A DNA stretch of 64,000 nucleotides from Actinomycetota bacterium (GCA_016870215.1 VGCD01000006.1:20753-84752); one strand, 5' to 3'; numbered from the stretch's first letter, positions 55,665 to 64,000 are shown. Made by a program: numbers and translations. Notes: generated by a model not told the origin, from the letters alone.

Positions 55665-56534
55665 ATGGCAGCAGCGGGTCACCAAGCCCTCATCTTGGAT
55701 GGCAAGGTGGCTCGAGAGCACATTCTCAACGGTCTCGCCAAGCGCCTTCAGCAGGCGGGCGCGCCGGATATCTGTCTTGCCACGGTGCTCGTTGGCGATG
55801 ACGCGCCGAGTCGCACATATGTGGGTAGCAAGCATCGCACCGCTGGAGCGATCGGCATTCGTTCAGTGGGTGTCGAGCTTCCGAGCGACACCACACAAAG
55901 CCGTCTCGAAGACGAGGTGCGGCGTTTGGTGAGTGACTCCACAGTGCATGGAATTTTGGTGCAGTTGCCGTTGCCTGAGCATCTCGACGCTGAAGCGGTG
56001 CTGCGATTAATCCCTGCAGAAAAAGATGTCGATGGTCTGACTGATGCGTCGCTTGGTCGGCTTGTGCGCGGTGTTGACGGACACGTTGGTTGTACACCAC
56101 TTGGTGTGTTGCGTCTGCTTCAACATTACGGCCTCGCGACATCTGGCAAGAACGCGGTCGTCATTGGTCGCTCGACACTCGTTGGTTTGCCGTTGTCAAT
56201 ACTTCTCGCTCAAAAAGGCATCGACTGCACGGTGACTCTTGCGCATTCGCGAACACGCGACTTGGTTGACGTGTGTCAACGGGCCGACATTGTGGTGTCA
56301 GCCACCGGTGTTGCTCGCAGTATCGGTGCAACACATGTGGCGCCCGGTGCAGTCGTCATTGATGTGGGCATTTCCCGCACAGAAAAGGGCATCGTGGGAG
56401 ATGTCGACTTCGATGCGGTTCTCAACATCGCATCGGCAGTGACGCCAATGCCCGGAGGAACCGGGCTGATGACTGTCGCATGTCTCATGGAGAACACGGT
56501 CAATGCTGCGCGCATGCAAGGCGTGCAGGTCTGA
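55665..56534 (+). CDS. folD: Methylenetetrahydrofolate dehydrogenase / cyclohydrolase
   Basis: The 289-residue bifunctional enzyme has RTYVGSKHRTAGAIGI with the catalytic Lys, HGILVQLPLPEHLD, PAEKDVDGLTDASLG, GCTPLGVLRLLQHYG, VVIGRSTLVGLPLSILLAQKG and the end VTPMPGGTGLMTVACLMENT. It interconverts 5,10-methylene- and 10-formyl-tetrahydrofolate. ATG at 55665 is used; a longer frame overlaps the divergent peroxiredoxin gene. Its stop touches the convergent DUF1295 stop with no gap. Confidence 0.96.
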   Translation: MAAAGHQALILDGKVAREHILNGLAKRLQQAGAPDICLATVLVGDDAPSRTYVGSKHRTAGAIGIRSVGVELPSDTTQSRLEDEVRRLVSDSTVHGILVQLPLPEHLDAEAVLRLIPAEKDVDGLTDASLGRLVRGVDGHVGCTPLGVLRLLQHYGLATSGKNAVVIGRSTLVGLPLSILLAQKGIDCTVTLAHSRTRDLVDVCQRADIVVSATGVARSIGATHVAPGAVVIDVGISRTEKGIVGDVDFDAVLNIASAVTPMPGGTGLMTVACLMENTVNAARMQGVQV

Positions 56535-57428
56535 TCAACGCAGTTTGCGCCCCAGCGGCAAAATTGCAGGAAGTTCCTTCATCAACACGTCATATCCAGG
56601 GCGACGCTCAAGCGAACGCTTGTCCATGATCGGAACAGATGCGGTGCGTAACAACACGGTCATGAGCACCGGTCCGACAAGTGTCCACCACCATGCGGCC
56701 GGATGTCCCGCAACGCCGATGATCCACATACCCCACCATGCGCACAACTCTCCGAAGTAGTTCGGGTGCCGAGCGAGCTTCCACAACCCAGATCGACATG
56801 AACCCGTCTGAGTTCTGCGATGCGCTCGAAGTTGTTCATCAGCGATGAGCGAGATGAGTGCGCCACCAACAATGACGACTGCACCGATGATGTCGAAAAT
56901 GCCAAAGTCGCGCGTGCCCAACGTGAGTGCGGCATACAAACTGATGCTGCCAGTCCACACTTGCAGAGTGGGAAAAACATGCACGACTGTGAGATTGTTC
57001 ATGAACCACGACATGCCGGTGTCTTTGCGCATCTGTACATAACGCCAATCTTCGTGATGGAATCCGGGCCACCCGCGAGCCCAGTTTGATGTGAGGCGAA
57101 TGCCCCAGATGGAGACGGCAATGAGTGCGATGGCCACTCGTTCTCCGGGCACGTCGGTACCGCGGACTGCAAAACCCCAACCCAGAAGAATAGGTGCTGT
57201 GCTCCAGTACGCGTCGTACAAGCTTCCGTTTCGCATCAGACAAGACAGAACAAAGATGATTGCAGTGGTGATGAAGTCGACGATCAGAGTTGCCCACAGC
57301 GGGTGAAGTCCGTCAAAAATCGGGAATGTCGAGATCGCTACCACGATGAGTAGCGCATAGACAGTGGCGACAATGAGAAGGGCCCGCGGCTTCGCTAGAT
57401 GTGTAAGAGGGCTCACCGGTTCGTTCAT
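56535..57428 (-). CDS. DUF1295 membrane protein (steroid 5-alpha-reductase / ICMT-like)
   Basis: The 297-residue protein has about seven hydrophobic segments and the DUF1295 hallmarks GSLYDAYWSTAPI, GWPGFHHEDWRYVQMR and SGLWKLARHPNYFGELCAWWGMW near the end, a NADPH- or SAM-binding region in related reductases and isoprenylcysteine methyltransferases. The substrate is unknown. Its start lies only 17-62 bases from the divergent subtilase start. Confidence 0.85.
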   Translation of the reverse strand: MNEPVSPLTHLAKPRALLIVATVYALLIVVAISTFPIFDGLHPLWATLIVDFITTAIIFVLSCLMRNGSLYDAYWSTAPILLGWGFAVRGTDVPGERVAIALIAVSIWGIRLTSNWARGWPGFHHEDWRYVQMRKDTGMSWFMNNLTVVHVFPTLQVWTGSISLYAALTLGTRDFGIFDIIGAVVIVGGALISLIADEQLRAHRRTQTGSCRSGLWKLARHPNYFGELCAWWGMWIIGVAGHPAAWWWTLVGPVLMTVLLRTASVPIMDKRSLERRPGYDVLMKELPAILPLGRKLR

Positions 57429-57490
57429 ACGGCGAGGCTAGTTCTGTGCCCCGACCGCTCTTGACGAGGTGGTTTCCGTATCCTGACAGG

Positions 57491-59683
57491 GTGAGAATTC
57501 GCCGGACGCTCCTTCATGCACTACTTGCATGCGCAGTGTCTTCGGTGGTGGTGGGCAATGGGGCAGCAAGCGCTGATGCGGGTCAACTGTCTGTTGACCT
57601 CGACGCTGGCCGGTACATCGTGGTGGTCGAGGAGGGATACTCGGCTGCGTCGGTGGCGGCTCGTTCACCTCATGCGGTCGGCGTTTCAGCGGTGTTCAAC
57701 GATGCGATTGATGGCTTTGTCGCTGACTTTACTGAACAACAAATTGAGGCAATTGCACAGGACCCCGCAGTCAAGTACGTCGCTGAAGACGCGGTCCTCA
57801 GCGTTGCCACGACACAAACGGGTCTCAATCAATCGGGTCAATGGGGTCTTGACGTACTTGACGACCGAACCTTCGCCGGCGATCAGACGTACGAATACAC
57901 CGAAGACGGGACTGGTGTCGATGCGTACGTGTTCGACACCGGTATTCGAAAGTCACACAGTGAATTCACGCGTCTCGGTCTCACCACCGGTACGTGGGAC
58001 GTGTGCTCAAGTAGCGCCACTTCCTCAGCAGTTGGTTGTTATGCCTCTCGGTATGCGACAGCTGCCGGCGAGGACCAGAACGGCCACGGCTCACATGTGG
58101 CCGCAGTTGTTGGCGGAACTGTCTCGGGTGTCGCCAAAAACGCGCGAATCATTCCCGTACAAGTTCTCGGATCAACTGGAAGTGGTTACCTGAGCGACAT
58201 CATCACTGGTCTCAACTGGGCAGTGTCGCATCACACCAGCCGTCCGGCAGTTGGCAACATGAGTCTTGGAGTTGCGATCTCTTCCATCACGTCAACGAGC
58301 CTCGCTGCACTCGACACCGCAGTAAAAAATCTCATGAACGACGGAATCGTCGGTGTCGCTGCGTCGGGTAACGCGGGAGTCGAAGCATGTGGGTATGTTC
58401 CCGCAGCAACTGCAGGAACTATTTCGGTTGGTGCCGTGTGGAATGCATCGGGTCAACTGACAGAAACATCGTGGTCGAACTACGGCGAATGTGTCGACAT
58501 CTTCTCGCCGGGAGGGTCCATTCGCTCTGTCGACTACACCTCGGACAGCGGATTCAAAGTGATGTCCGGAACTTCGATGGCAGCCCCATTTGTATCTGGT
58601 GCTGCTGCCATTTTTTTGCAACGAAGTCCGACAGCTAGCCCGACAGCAATCTGGGAGTCAATTCGGGATAACGCCACGTATTGCGAGGTCGGTTACTACT
58701 CAACCTCTCGAACCAAGCAGACTCCGAACCGAATGGTGCATGTCGGCTCTGGTGTTGGGCGCACGTGTCCACCGAAGACGATCTCGGTGTCTAACACCGC
58801 AGGGAATGCCACGGTCACTTGGACCGCACCTGAGTACAACAATGGTGCAGCGGCGACGAACTACACCATCACTCTTTCGCCGACTACTGGAAGCACATGC
58901 ACATACACCGCCCCAACACTGTCGTGCGTGGTTTCAGGGGTGGTGAATGGCACTAATTACACAGCATCCGTCAAGTCGGTGAACTCTGCAGGTGATAGTC
59001 AGCCACTGACAGTGTCGTTCGTGGGTAACGGTCCTACGGCGACAAGCGAGTACGTCGTCGGTGTCATTTCCTCGATGCCATCAGAACCTGCGGGAGCGAA
59101 TCCGGTGACCGTCACTGCGGTACCTGACACGACCACCACGACTTCAACGACGACAACAACCATGGCCACAACCACAACTCTCGCACCGCCCGACGTTCCA
59201 TTGTCGGCGGCCTTATCAGCGGGCAATGGCACGCTCAAGGTGTCGTGGGTTCCGGCCTCAACTGCAACCACGGGTTATTCGTACATGGTGACTCTCGCCG
59301 AAACAGGTAAGACATGCACAAGTGCAACTACTTCGTGCACCTTCACTGGTCTCAAGAACGGCAGTTTCGCGACGCCAAAGATCGAGACATTCCGAGGTGA
59401 GACGAAATCCTCAACTGTTATTCAGTTGTCTCGAACACTTATTGGCATCACCATCCGAGCCAATGCGATGAAGGTGAAGTCCACTGCAGCATTGACCAAA
59501 TTCGTGTCCAGCGTGTCGCGCGGGGCGCGCACGTACAAGGTCACATCGGGGAAGTGCCGAATCGTGCGCACATCACTGGTGACCCCATCGACCACTGGTA
59601 CATGCGTCGTGCGCGTGACCATTGCGAAGTACAAGACCTTTCCTCGCATGTCCACAACTTTCACCGTGACGCTCCTTCGCTGA
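57491..59683 (+). CDS. Secreted subtilisin-like serine protease (S8) with FN3 and Thr-rich regions
   Basis: From GTG at 57491 the 730-residue preproenzyme has a signal peptide (residues ~1-29, ending ASADA) and an inhibitor I9 propeptide (about 40-105, ending VKYVAEDAVL). The catalytic domain carries the Asp in YVFDTGI, His in NGHGSHVAAV and Ser in MSGTSMAAPFVSGAA. Two FN3-like repeats follow (about 425-515 and 570-650), separated by a TTTTTSTTTTTM linker, and the C-terminal ~80 residues form an Ig-like block. A GTG at 57446 would lengthen the N-terminus by 15 residues. It likely degrades external protein. Confidence 0.92.
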   Translation: MRIRRTLLHALLACAVSSVVVGNGAASADAGQLSVDLDAGRYIVVVEEGYSAASVAARSPHAVGVSAVFNDAIDGFVADFTEQQIEAIAQDPAVKYVAEDAVLSVATTQTGLNQSGQWGLDVLDDRTFAGDQTYEYTEDGTGVDAYVFDTGIRKSHSEFTRLGLTTGTWDVCSSSATSSAVGCYASRYATAAGEDQNGHGSHVAAVVGGTVSGVAKNARIIPVQVLGSTGSGYLSDIITGLNWAVSHHTSRPAVGNMSLGVAISSITSTSLAALDTAVKNLMNDGIVGVAASGNAGVEACGYVPAATAGTISVGAVWNASGQLTETSWSNYGECVDIFSPGGSIRSVDYTSDSGFKVMSGTSMAAPFVSGAAAIFLQRSPTASPTAIWESIRDNATYCEVGYYSTSRTKQTPNRMVHVGSGVGRTCPPKTISVSNTAGNATVTWTAPEYNNGAAATNYTITLSPTTGSTCTYTAPTLSCVVSGVVNGTNYTASVKSVNSAGDSQPLTVSFVGNGPTATSEYVVGVISSMPSEPAGANPVTVTAVPDTTTTTSTTTTTMATTTTLAPPDVPLSAALSAGNGTLKVSWVPASTATTGYSYMVTLAETGKTCTSATTSCTFTGLKNGSFATPKIETFRGETKSSTVIQLSRTLIGITIRANAMKVKSTAALTKFVSSVSRGARTYKVTSGKCRIVRTSLVTPSTTGTCVVRVTIAKYKTFPRMSTTFTVTLLR
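59127..59189 (+). repeat. Thr-codon low-complexity tract in the subtilase gene
   Basis: Mixed ACN codons encode nearly unbroken Thr with a few Ser, Met and Ala, the linker between the two FN3-like repeats. Codons vary (ACC, ACG, ACA), so it is selected at protein level rather than as a DNA microsatellite. Confidence 0.7.
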
Positions 59684-59703
59684 TTGTCTGCGAGACTGGC
59701 GCC

Positions 59704-61890
59704 GTGAAACACACACGTGCCTCAATCGCCCTCATTGTTCTCTCGCTCACAGCAACCATCGCTGCATGTGGAGGGTCCAGCGAGCGAGAAACAGCCACCT
59801 TCAAAGTCACACCCGGTTGGGAGCAAGTTCTCGTCACCGACGCAGTGCCAGGTGATTCATTGTCACTGGTTGCTGATGGCACTGACGATGCCCTTCAGAC
59901 CGCAGTGGTTGACGCAGAAGGTGTCGCGTTATTCCGCCGGGTCGATGCTGGCTCATACGCCGTGCTTGCCGATGGTTCCAGCAAGTCACAATCTGATGCA
60001 GTCACAGTGAAAGACGAAAGCGAGACACCCGCCGCGAGTTTCTATTCATCACAAGAATTGGTAGCACCCGGTTTTGGTTACGTGACGACTCGTGACGGAA
60101 CGACGCTCTCAATCAACGTGTCGTTGCCCGGGCCTGTGTCTGGTGGTCCGTACCCGACAGTTGTCGAATACTCCGGTTACAGCCCGAGCAATCCTGCTGA
60201 CACGACGTCGGGTCAGTTGTACAACGCGCTTGGCTATGCCTACGTCGGCGCGAACATGCGCGGCACCGGCTGTTCAGGCGGTTCCTTCAGATTCTTCGAA
60301 GTGATGCAGCGACTCGATGCATACGACCTCATCGAGGCTGTCGCGGCGCAACCGTGGGTGAAGTTCAACAAAGTGGGCATGGTGGGCATTTCGTATCCAG
60401 GTATCAGCCAGTTGTTCGCAGCATCAACTCAACCACCGAGCCTCGCGGCGATCACACCGCTGTCTGTGCTCGACGATTCATATCGCGCGACGTTGTATCC
60501 GGGCGGAATTTTGAACACTGGGTTTGCAGTCAAGTGGACAAGTGAACGCGTCGAGCAATCAAAGCCACTTGGTCAAGGCTGGGAACAGAAGCAAATCGAC
60601 ACGGGTGACACGACGTGTGCCGACAACCAGAAGATTCGAGGCCAGAACCCAGATCTTCTGAAAGAGATCGAGGACAACCCGTATTACTCGGAAGAACTTG
60701 GTGCAGAAATCAACCCACGTGCTTTCGTTGGCCGCATCAATGTTCCGGTGTTCATCGCAGGCGCATGGCAAGACGAACAAACCGGTGGTCGCTTTCCGAC
60801 CATGCTCGATCAGTTCACGTCGGCACCACACGTGTATGCGTACCTCACGAATGGTCTTCACACAGAGTCGCTCATCAGCACCGGCATTCTGCCGCGTATG
60901 TCTGAGTTCCTCGACCTCTATGTCGCTCGCAAGGTGCCGTCACTGACTCAAGCGAAATTGACGTCGACACTTGTCGCAGCAGCAATCGTCGGTGTGCCTG
61001 GCGCTGACCTCGGGGTCGATCGCTTCAACGGAATGTCGTACGAAGAAGCATTGGCTGAGTACGAGGCAGGCCCGAAAGTGAATGTGCTGTTCGAAGAGGG
61101 TGCTGCAGATGGTGTCGCGCCAGGTGCGGCTTCGCCACGCTGGGTCAGTTCGTTTGATTCATGGCCGATATCTACGGCGAAGCCACTTCGTCTCTATGCC
61201 GCCGAGGGTGGGCGACTTGGTGTCGCAGAGCCAACTGTCGCTGAAGGTAGTGACGACTACCGCGCCGACCCGACGTCGACTGATGCCACGTACTTGGGTG
61301 GCGACCGTGGTGACATTTGGAAGGCAAGCGTGAAGTGGGAATGGGATGTCAACGCGCCCGGTACTGCCGCGGTCTACACAACAGATGCGTTACTGGAAGA
61401 CACAGTGATCATCGGTAGTTCATCAGCAGATTTGTGGATCAGTAGTACTGCACCCGACACCGACCTTGAAGTGACGGTGTCGGAGGTGCGGCCAGACGGC
61501 AACGAGGTGTACGTACAGAGCGGTTGGCTACGTGCATCGCATCGCGCAGTCGATGAAGCAGCAAGTACAGAGCTCTTGCCTGTTCATCGTCACCTCGAGT
61601 CTGACGCACAGAAGTTGGAATCGGGAGTGTGGGAATTGGCCCGCGTTGAAATCTTCCCGGTGGCACATGCCTTCCGCAAAGGTTCGAAGATTCGTGTGGC
61701 AGTTGATGCTCCTGGTGGAAACCGTGCCGAATGGGAATTCCGCACTATCGCCAATGGCGAAACAGTGTCCATCGCACGCAACTCGGTGCATCCGACATCG
61801 TTTGTGTTTCCGGTGGTGACTGGCATTGACGTACCTGCATCACTGCCGACGTGCTCACTACGAGGACAACCCTGTAGAAAAGCATCGTGA
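59704..61890 (+). CDS. Lipoprotein CocE/NonD-family hydrolase (S15-like)
   Basis: The 728-residue protein has a lipoprotein signal ending LTATIAAC (Cys near residue 22), then a ~100-residue beta domain. The alpha/beta hydrolase has VVEYSGYSPSNP, NMRGTGCSGGSFRFFE, nucleophile Ser in MVGISYPGISQ and a His in TNGLHTESL; the C-terminal jelly roll includes LRLYAAEGG and FPVAHAFRKGSKIRVAV, as in X-Pro dipeptidyl-peptidase/cocaine-esterase proteins. It likely cleaves acyl or peptide bonds outside the cell. Start GTG, 20 bases after the subtilase stop, so the two are probably co-transcribed. Confidence 0.88.
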   Translation: MKHTRASIALIVLSLTATIAACGGSSERETATFKVTPGWEQVLVTDAVPGDSLSLVADGTDDALQTAVVDAEGVALFRRVDAGSYAVLADGSSKSQSDAVTVKDESETPAASFYSSQELVAPGFGYVTTRDGTTLSINVSLPGPVSGGPYPTVVEYSGYSPSNPADTTSGQLYNALGYAYVGANMRGTGCSGGSFRFFEVMQRLDAYDLIEAVAAQPWVKFNKVGMVGISYPGISQLFAASTQPPSLAAITPLSVLDDSYRATLYPGGILNTGFAVKWTSERVEQSKPLGQGWEQKQIDTGDTTCADNQKIRGQNPDLLKEIEDNPYYSEELGAEINPRAFVGRINVPVFIAGAWQDEQTGGRFPTMLDQFTSAPHVYAYLTNGLHTESLISTGILPRMSEFLDLYVARKVPSLTQAKLTSTLVAAAIVGVPGADLGVDRFNGMSYEEALAEYEAGPKVNVLFEEGAADGVAPGAASPRWVSSFDSWPISTAKPLRLYAAEGGRLGVAEPTVAEGSDDYRADPTSTDATYLGGDRGDIWKASVKWEWDVNAPGTAAVYTTDALLEDTVIIGSSSADLWISSTAPDTDLEVTVSEVRPDGNEVYVQSGWLRASHRAVDEAASTELLPVHRHLESDAQKLESGVWELARVEIFPVAHAFRKGSKIRVAVDAPGGNRAEWEFRTIANGETVSIARNSVHPTSFVFPVVTGIDVPASLPTCSLRGQPCRKAS

Positions 61891-61996
61891 CCATCGCTGC
61901 CACAGCGGCAGAAAGTGTCCACTAGTGCCGGGGTTCTCACTCTGAACACACGGTGAAGAATCATGCAAAAGCGTGTGCCGTAGCATCGGAGGTCGC
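61891..61996 (+). other. Spacer between CocE-type gene and ECF sigma gene
   Basis: This 106-base spacer carries a small CTGCC/GGCAG hairpin at 61897-61911, then the GTGTCCAC promoter element, and a GGAGG ribosome site before the ATG. The hairpin may end transcription from the subtilase operon. Confidence 0.4.
61912..61944 (+). promoter_or_regulatory. Putative ECF-type promoter (copy B, autoregulatory)
   Basis: AAA, GTGTCCAC at 61915-61922, then 16 nt and ACTCTG at 61939-61944, 52 nt before the sigma-fusion ATG. Shares exact spacing with copies A and C. Confidence 0.65.
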
Positions 61997-63577
61997 ATGG
62001 ACGAACAGTCATTCGTGGGGGCGCTGCGCGCCGGCGACCCCAAGGGGCTGGCCGCGTTCTACGACCAGTACGCAGACAAGTTGTATGACTTTGCCCGGCG
62101 TCAACTGCGTGATTCAGCATTGGCCGCCGACGTCGTGCACGACACGGTGCTCATCGTGAACTCGCGAATCTCGCAATTGCGAGATGACAGCAAGTTTCGC
62201 GCATGGGTCTATGCCATCGCACGAAACGAAGTTCGTGCCAAGGCGCGGGCGCGGTCTCGTGCAGTTCCCACCGAGGACATTCCTGAAGCAACAACCGACC
62301 CTGACTTTGCTGGTGATTTCGAGCGTCGCGAGCTTGCGCGGGTGGTGGATGAAGCAGCCGCCGGTCTCACCGAGCGAGAGCTCGAGGTGTTTCATCTGTT
62401 TGCCCGACAAGGGCTGAGTGGAGAAGAAATTGCGACAGCGCTAGATGTGTCGCTCGCGAACGCTCACAAGTTAGTGCAGCGAGTGCGCGAACGCATCAGT
62501 CGATCGGCTGGTGCACTGCTGGTTGCGCGACAGGGAAGTCGTGATTGTGCCGAACTGGCCGATGTATTGACCGATTGGGACGGCAAGTTCTCGCCACTGT
62601 GGCGCAAGCGCATTGCACGTCATGTGGACGACTGTGCTGAATGCGAGAAGAAGCGCGCGGTGCTGCTGGCACCTGGTGGCGCGGTTCTCGCAGCACCGTT
62701 CCTGTTGGCACCATCTGCATTGCGCGAGCGCATTCTCGCCTCGGCTGCACGTGGCGCAGTGGTGCAGCCGTCGCCCGCGCCACGCGCCAGACTCTTCGGC
62801 AACAGAAAAGTGTTTGTCGGCGCTGCTGCGGCCGTCGTCATCATGGTCGGTGCAGTGTTGACGGTCGGTGCGAATCGCTCAGTTGCACCATCGGTCGATG
62901 GCGCAAGCACGGTTGTCGCAACCACAACATCAACAACAGCGGACACAACGACAACAACCGTTGTCGACACAACCGTCACGCCCACAACGGAGTCTCCAGT
63001 CACCAATGTGACGCGTAAGCCTGTGACCACGGTGGTGAACACGCAGTCACCGCGCACCACCATCGCCGCAGCGGTCGTTCCAACCTCTCTTGCACCTGCG
63101 ACGACCATGCCGATGGCGACAACGACGACAACAGCACCGCAGCTTTCGCCCCAGTCCACGGCATCTGGAACAGCTCAACAGGCACAAGTGTCGACCACCA
63201 CGGTGGCGACTGCTCCGGCGGTGAAGGTGACGCTGCCCACGGTGAACACAAAGCCGGTGTTTGTCACCACCACGACAGTTGCCACCAACGCAGCCCCGGT
63301 GATCACACAGGTCTCGTGCAAGTGGGACGGCAAAGGGTATTTCGTGATGCTCGACGTTGTTGACCCGAACGGTGATGCGATTCTGAAGAACTCAGTGCGT
63401 GAGAGCAACTCGAACCCCGTGTTTGCAGTCGACGCGTCGAAGACCGGCTCGGCCAGTCGCTACTTCGGCACGGTTGCCACGATGTCGCCCAAAGTGACGG
63501 TCACTTACGTCGCCAAAGATGTGAAGGGTGCCCAGGGCACGCTCAAACGGGTGCTGTCGTCGTCAGCCTGTGCCTAA
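61997..63577 (+). CDS. ECF sigma factor fused to zinc-finger anti-sigma, membrane helix and extracellular domain
   Basis: The 526-residue protein starts MDEQSFVGALRAGDPKG after GGAGG. Residues ~15-80 are sigma region 2 (FYDQYADKLYDFARRQLRD; FRAWVYAIARNEVRA) and ~105-170 region 4 (LTERELEVFHLFARQGLSGEEIATALDVS). A zinc-finger-like anti-sigma motif H209-x3-C213-x2-C216 follows. Next come one membrane helix (~273-293), a ~130-residue Thr-rich stalk and a C-terminal Ig-like domain (~432-526) with two Cys. This is a single-chain sigma/anti-sigma/sensor, as described for C-terminally extended ECF groups such as ECF52/ECF53. A GTGTCCAC promoter precedes it. Confidence 0.88.
   Translation: MDEQSFVGALRAGDPKGLAAFYDQYADKLYDFARRQLRDSALAADVVHDTVLIVNSRISQLRDDSKFRAWVYAIARNEVRAKARARSRAVPTEDIPEATTDPDFAGDFERRELARVVDEAAAGLTERELEVFHLFARQGLSGEEIATALDVSLANAHKLVQRVRERISRSAGALLVARQGSRDCAELADVLTDWDGKFSPLWRKRIARHVDDCAECEKKRAVLLAPGGAVLAAPFLLAPSALRERILASAARGAVVQPSPAPRARLFGNRKVFVGAAAAVVIMVGAVLTVGANRSVAPSVDGASTVVATTTSTTADTTTTTVVDTTVTPTTESPVTNVTRKPVTTVVNTQSPRTTIAAAVVPTSLAPATTMPMATTTTTAPQLSPQSTASGTAQQAQVSTTTVATAPAVKVTLPTVNTKPVFVTTTTVATNAAPVITQVSCKWDGKGYFVMLDVVDPNGDAILKNSVRESNSNPVFAVDASKTGSASRYFGTVATMSPKVTVTYVAKDVKGAQGTLKRVLSSSACA
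62911..62990 (+). repeat. Thr-codon low-complexity tract in the sigma-fusion gene
   Basis: A run of mixed ACN/GTN codons forms the start of the extracellular Thr-rich stalk. Similar Thr stalks occur in the subtilase, a shared style for exported proteins in this genome. Confidence 0.65.
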
Positions 63578-63619
63578 CCCCGGTTGCACTTCAGTCGAGG
63601 TGTGAAGTTTCGCACTTCA

Positions 63620-63654
63620 AAAATGTGTCCACTGATGGCCTTATGCCGACTCTG
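63620..63654 (+). promoter_or_regulatory. Putative ECF-type promoter (copy C)
   Basis: AAAAT, GTGTCCAC at 63625-63632, then 16 nt and ACTCTG at 63649-63654, 46 nt before the RCC1 gene ATG. It lies directly after the sigma-fusion gene, so it would let the sigma factor drive its neighbour. Confidence 0.65.
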
Positions 63655-63700
63655 TTCTTGCGACGGCGGGGTGAGACCTGCCGGGGAAGGCAGAAGGACA

Positions 63701-64000
63701 ATGAGAACGCGCACGTTGATGACTGGTGTGCTGGCGACCGTGATGGTTGCTGCAGTGGCATCTGCCGCACCTGTGCGTGCCGCAGACGCAGCACCCGTTG
63801 CGGCAAACGGTTCGGTGGCAGCGGGGTTGAACCACAGCTGCGCCATCACCGCTGTGCGCGCGGTGAAGTGTTGGGGCGACAACATGTTTGGCCAGCTCGG
63901 CACCGGCGACTTTGACTCATCGGCGACTGCGCGCACGGTGGCGGGACTGGGCGATGTCACGAGAGTTCAAGCGGGGCGAGATCACACCTGTGCATTGACT
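63701..64000 (+). CDS. Secreted RCC1-repeat (BNR/RCC1-like propeller) protein, 5' part
   Basis: An open frame from ATG at 63701 runs to the window end (100 codons). A GAAGG site lies upstream. Residues 1-29 form a signal peptide (RTLMTGVLATVMVAAVASA). Then GLNHSCAITAVRAVKCWGDN-type and GQLGTGD sequence gives one full RCC1 repeat, and a second begins with AGRDHTCALT. Such repeats form extracellular beta-propellers in actinobacteria. The C-terminus lies outside the window. Its promoter matches that of the sigma-fusion gene. Confidence 0.85.
   Translation, partial: MRTRTLMTGVLATVMVAAVASAAPVRAADAAPVAANGSVAAGLNHSCAITAVRAVKCWGDNMFGQLGTGDFDSSATARTVAGLGDVTRVQAGRDHTCALT

Noticed and set aside
59127..59189. 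Thr-codon tract as a CRISPR or DNA microsatellite
   Set aside because: Codons vary while the amino acid is kept, there are no spacers, and it lies in frame in a secreted protein.

Overview
The window looks like a chromosomal segment of an actinobacterium, most likely an Acidimicrobiia-type (Ilumatobacter or freshwater CL500-29-like) organism. This is inferred from gene content: gatCAB, a hemE-hemH-hemY heme cluster of actinobacterial type, DtxR/IdeR-like iron boxes, Streptomyces-style 11-nt PHO boxes, DUF3054 and DUF4916 proteins, PPOX-fold (F420/FMN) oxidoreductases, a class E-like sortase fragment and a long bacterial inositol-phosphate synthase. Base composition looks even throughout. No tRNA, rRNA, CRISPR array, insertion sequence or phage gene was found. 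Genes are tightly packed, many joined by ATGA or GTGA stop/start overlaps, and no gene-free gap exceeds 300 bases.

Layout. 1-5.9 kb: PQQ-type sugar dehydrogenase coupled to tesB, then two methyltransferases, an alpha/alpha-toroid protein and a GT4 glycosyltransferase that together resemble a polymethylated-polysaccharide locus. 6-11.2 kb: an operon hemE-hemH-hemY-(truncated sortase)-lnt. 11.2-16.4 kb: a DrrAB-type ABC exporter, M48 protease, carboxylesterase-like hydrolase, lgt and galT. 16.4-21.7 kb: GH36 alpha-galactosidase and gatCAB. 21.7-27.2 kb: an iron-uptake operon fbpABC and ilvD, diverging from tandem iron boxes. 27.2-30.6 kb: a two-gene unknown module (possible clamp-like fold plus YbjN-like tail), DUF3054 and ino1. 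30.6-34.2 kb: ilvBNC behind a leader peptide and terminator (transcription attenuation). 34.2-39.2 kb: a small secreted protein, a sulfatase and an ABC exporter whose permease is interrupted by an in-frame TGA. 39.2-43.7 kb: pstCAB and pstS, each unit with its own PHO box. 43.7-50 kb: two aldehyde dehydrogenases, DUF3500, a flavin monooxygenase, a PPOX protein and a DUF4916/NUDIX protein. 50-57.4 kb: Nei-type DNA glycosylase, PPOX protein, a second FtsX-type ABC exporter, 1-Cys peroxiredoxin, folD and a DUF1295 membrane protein. 57.4-64 kb: secreted subtilase, lipoprotein CocE-type hydrolase, a membrane-anchored ECF sigma/anti-sigma fusion, and the start of an RCC1-repeat secreted protein.

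Most notable: three intergenic sites share GTGTCCAC, then exactly 16 nt, then ACTC, 68-74 nt before a start codon. They precede the ECF sigma-fusion gene itself, the RCC1-repeat gene directly downstream, and a distant gene for a small secreted protein. I infer a promoter class, probably recognised by this sigma factor. Other notable points are Lnt with Ser in place of its catalytic Cys, translationally coupled to a sortase cut off before its catalytic Cys; a ~105-residue insertion in PstS; and the methylated-polysaccharide-like gene set.
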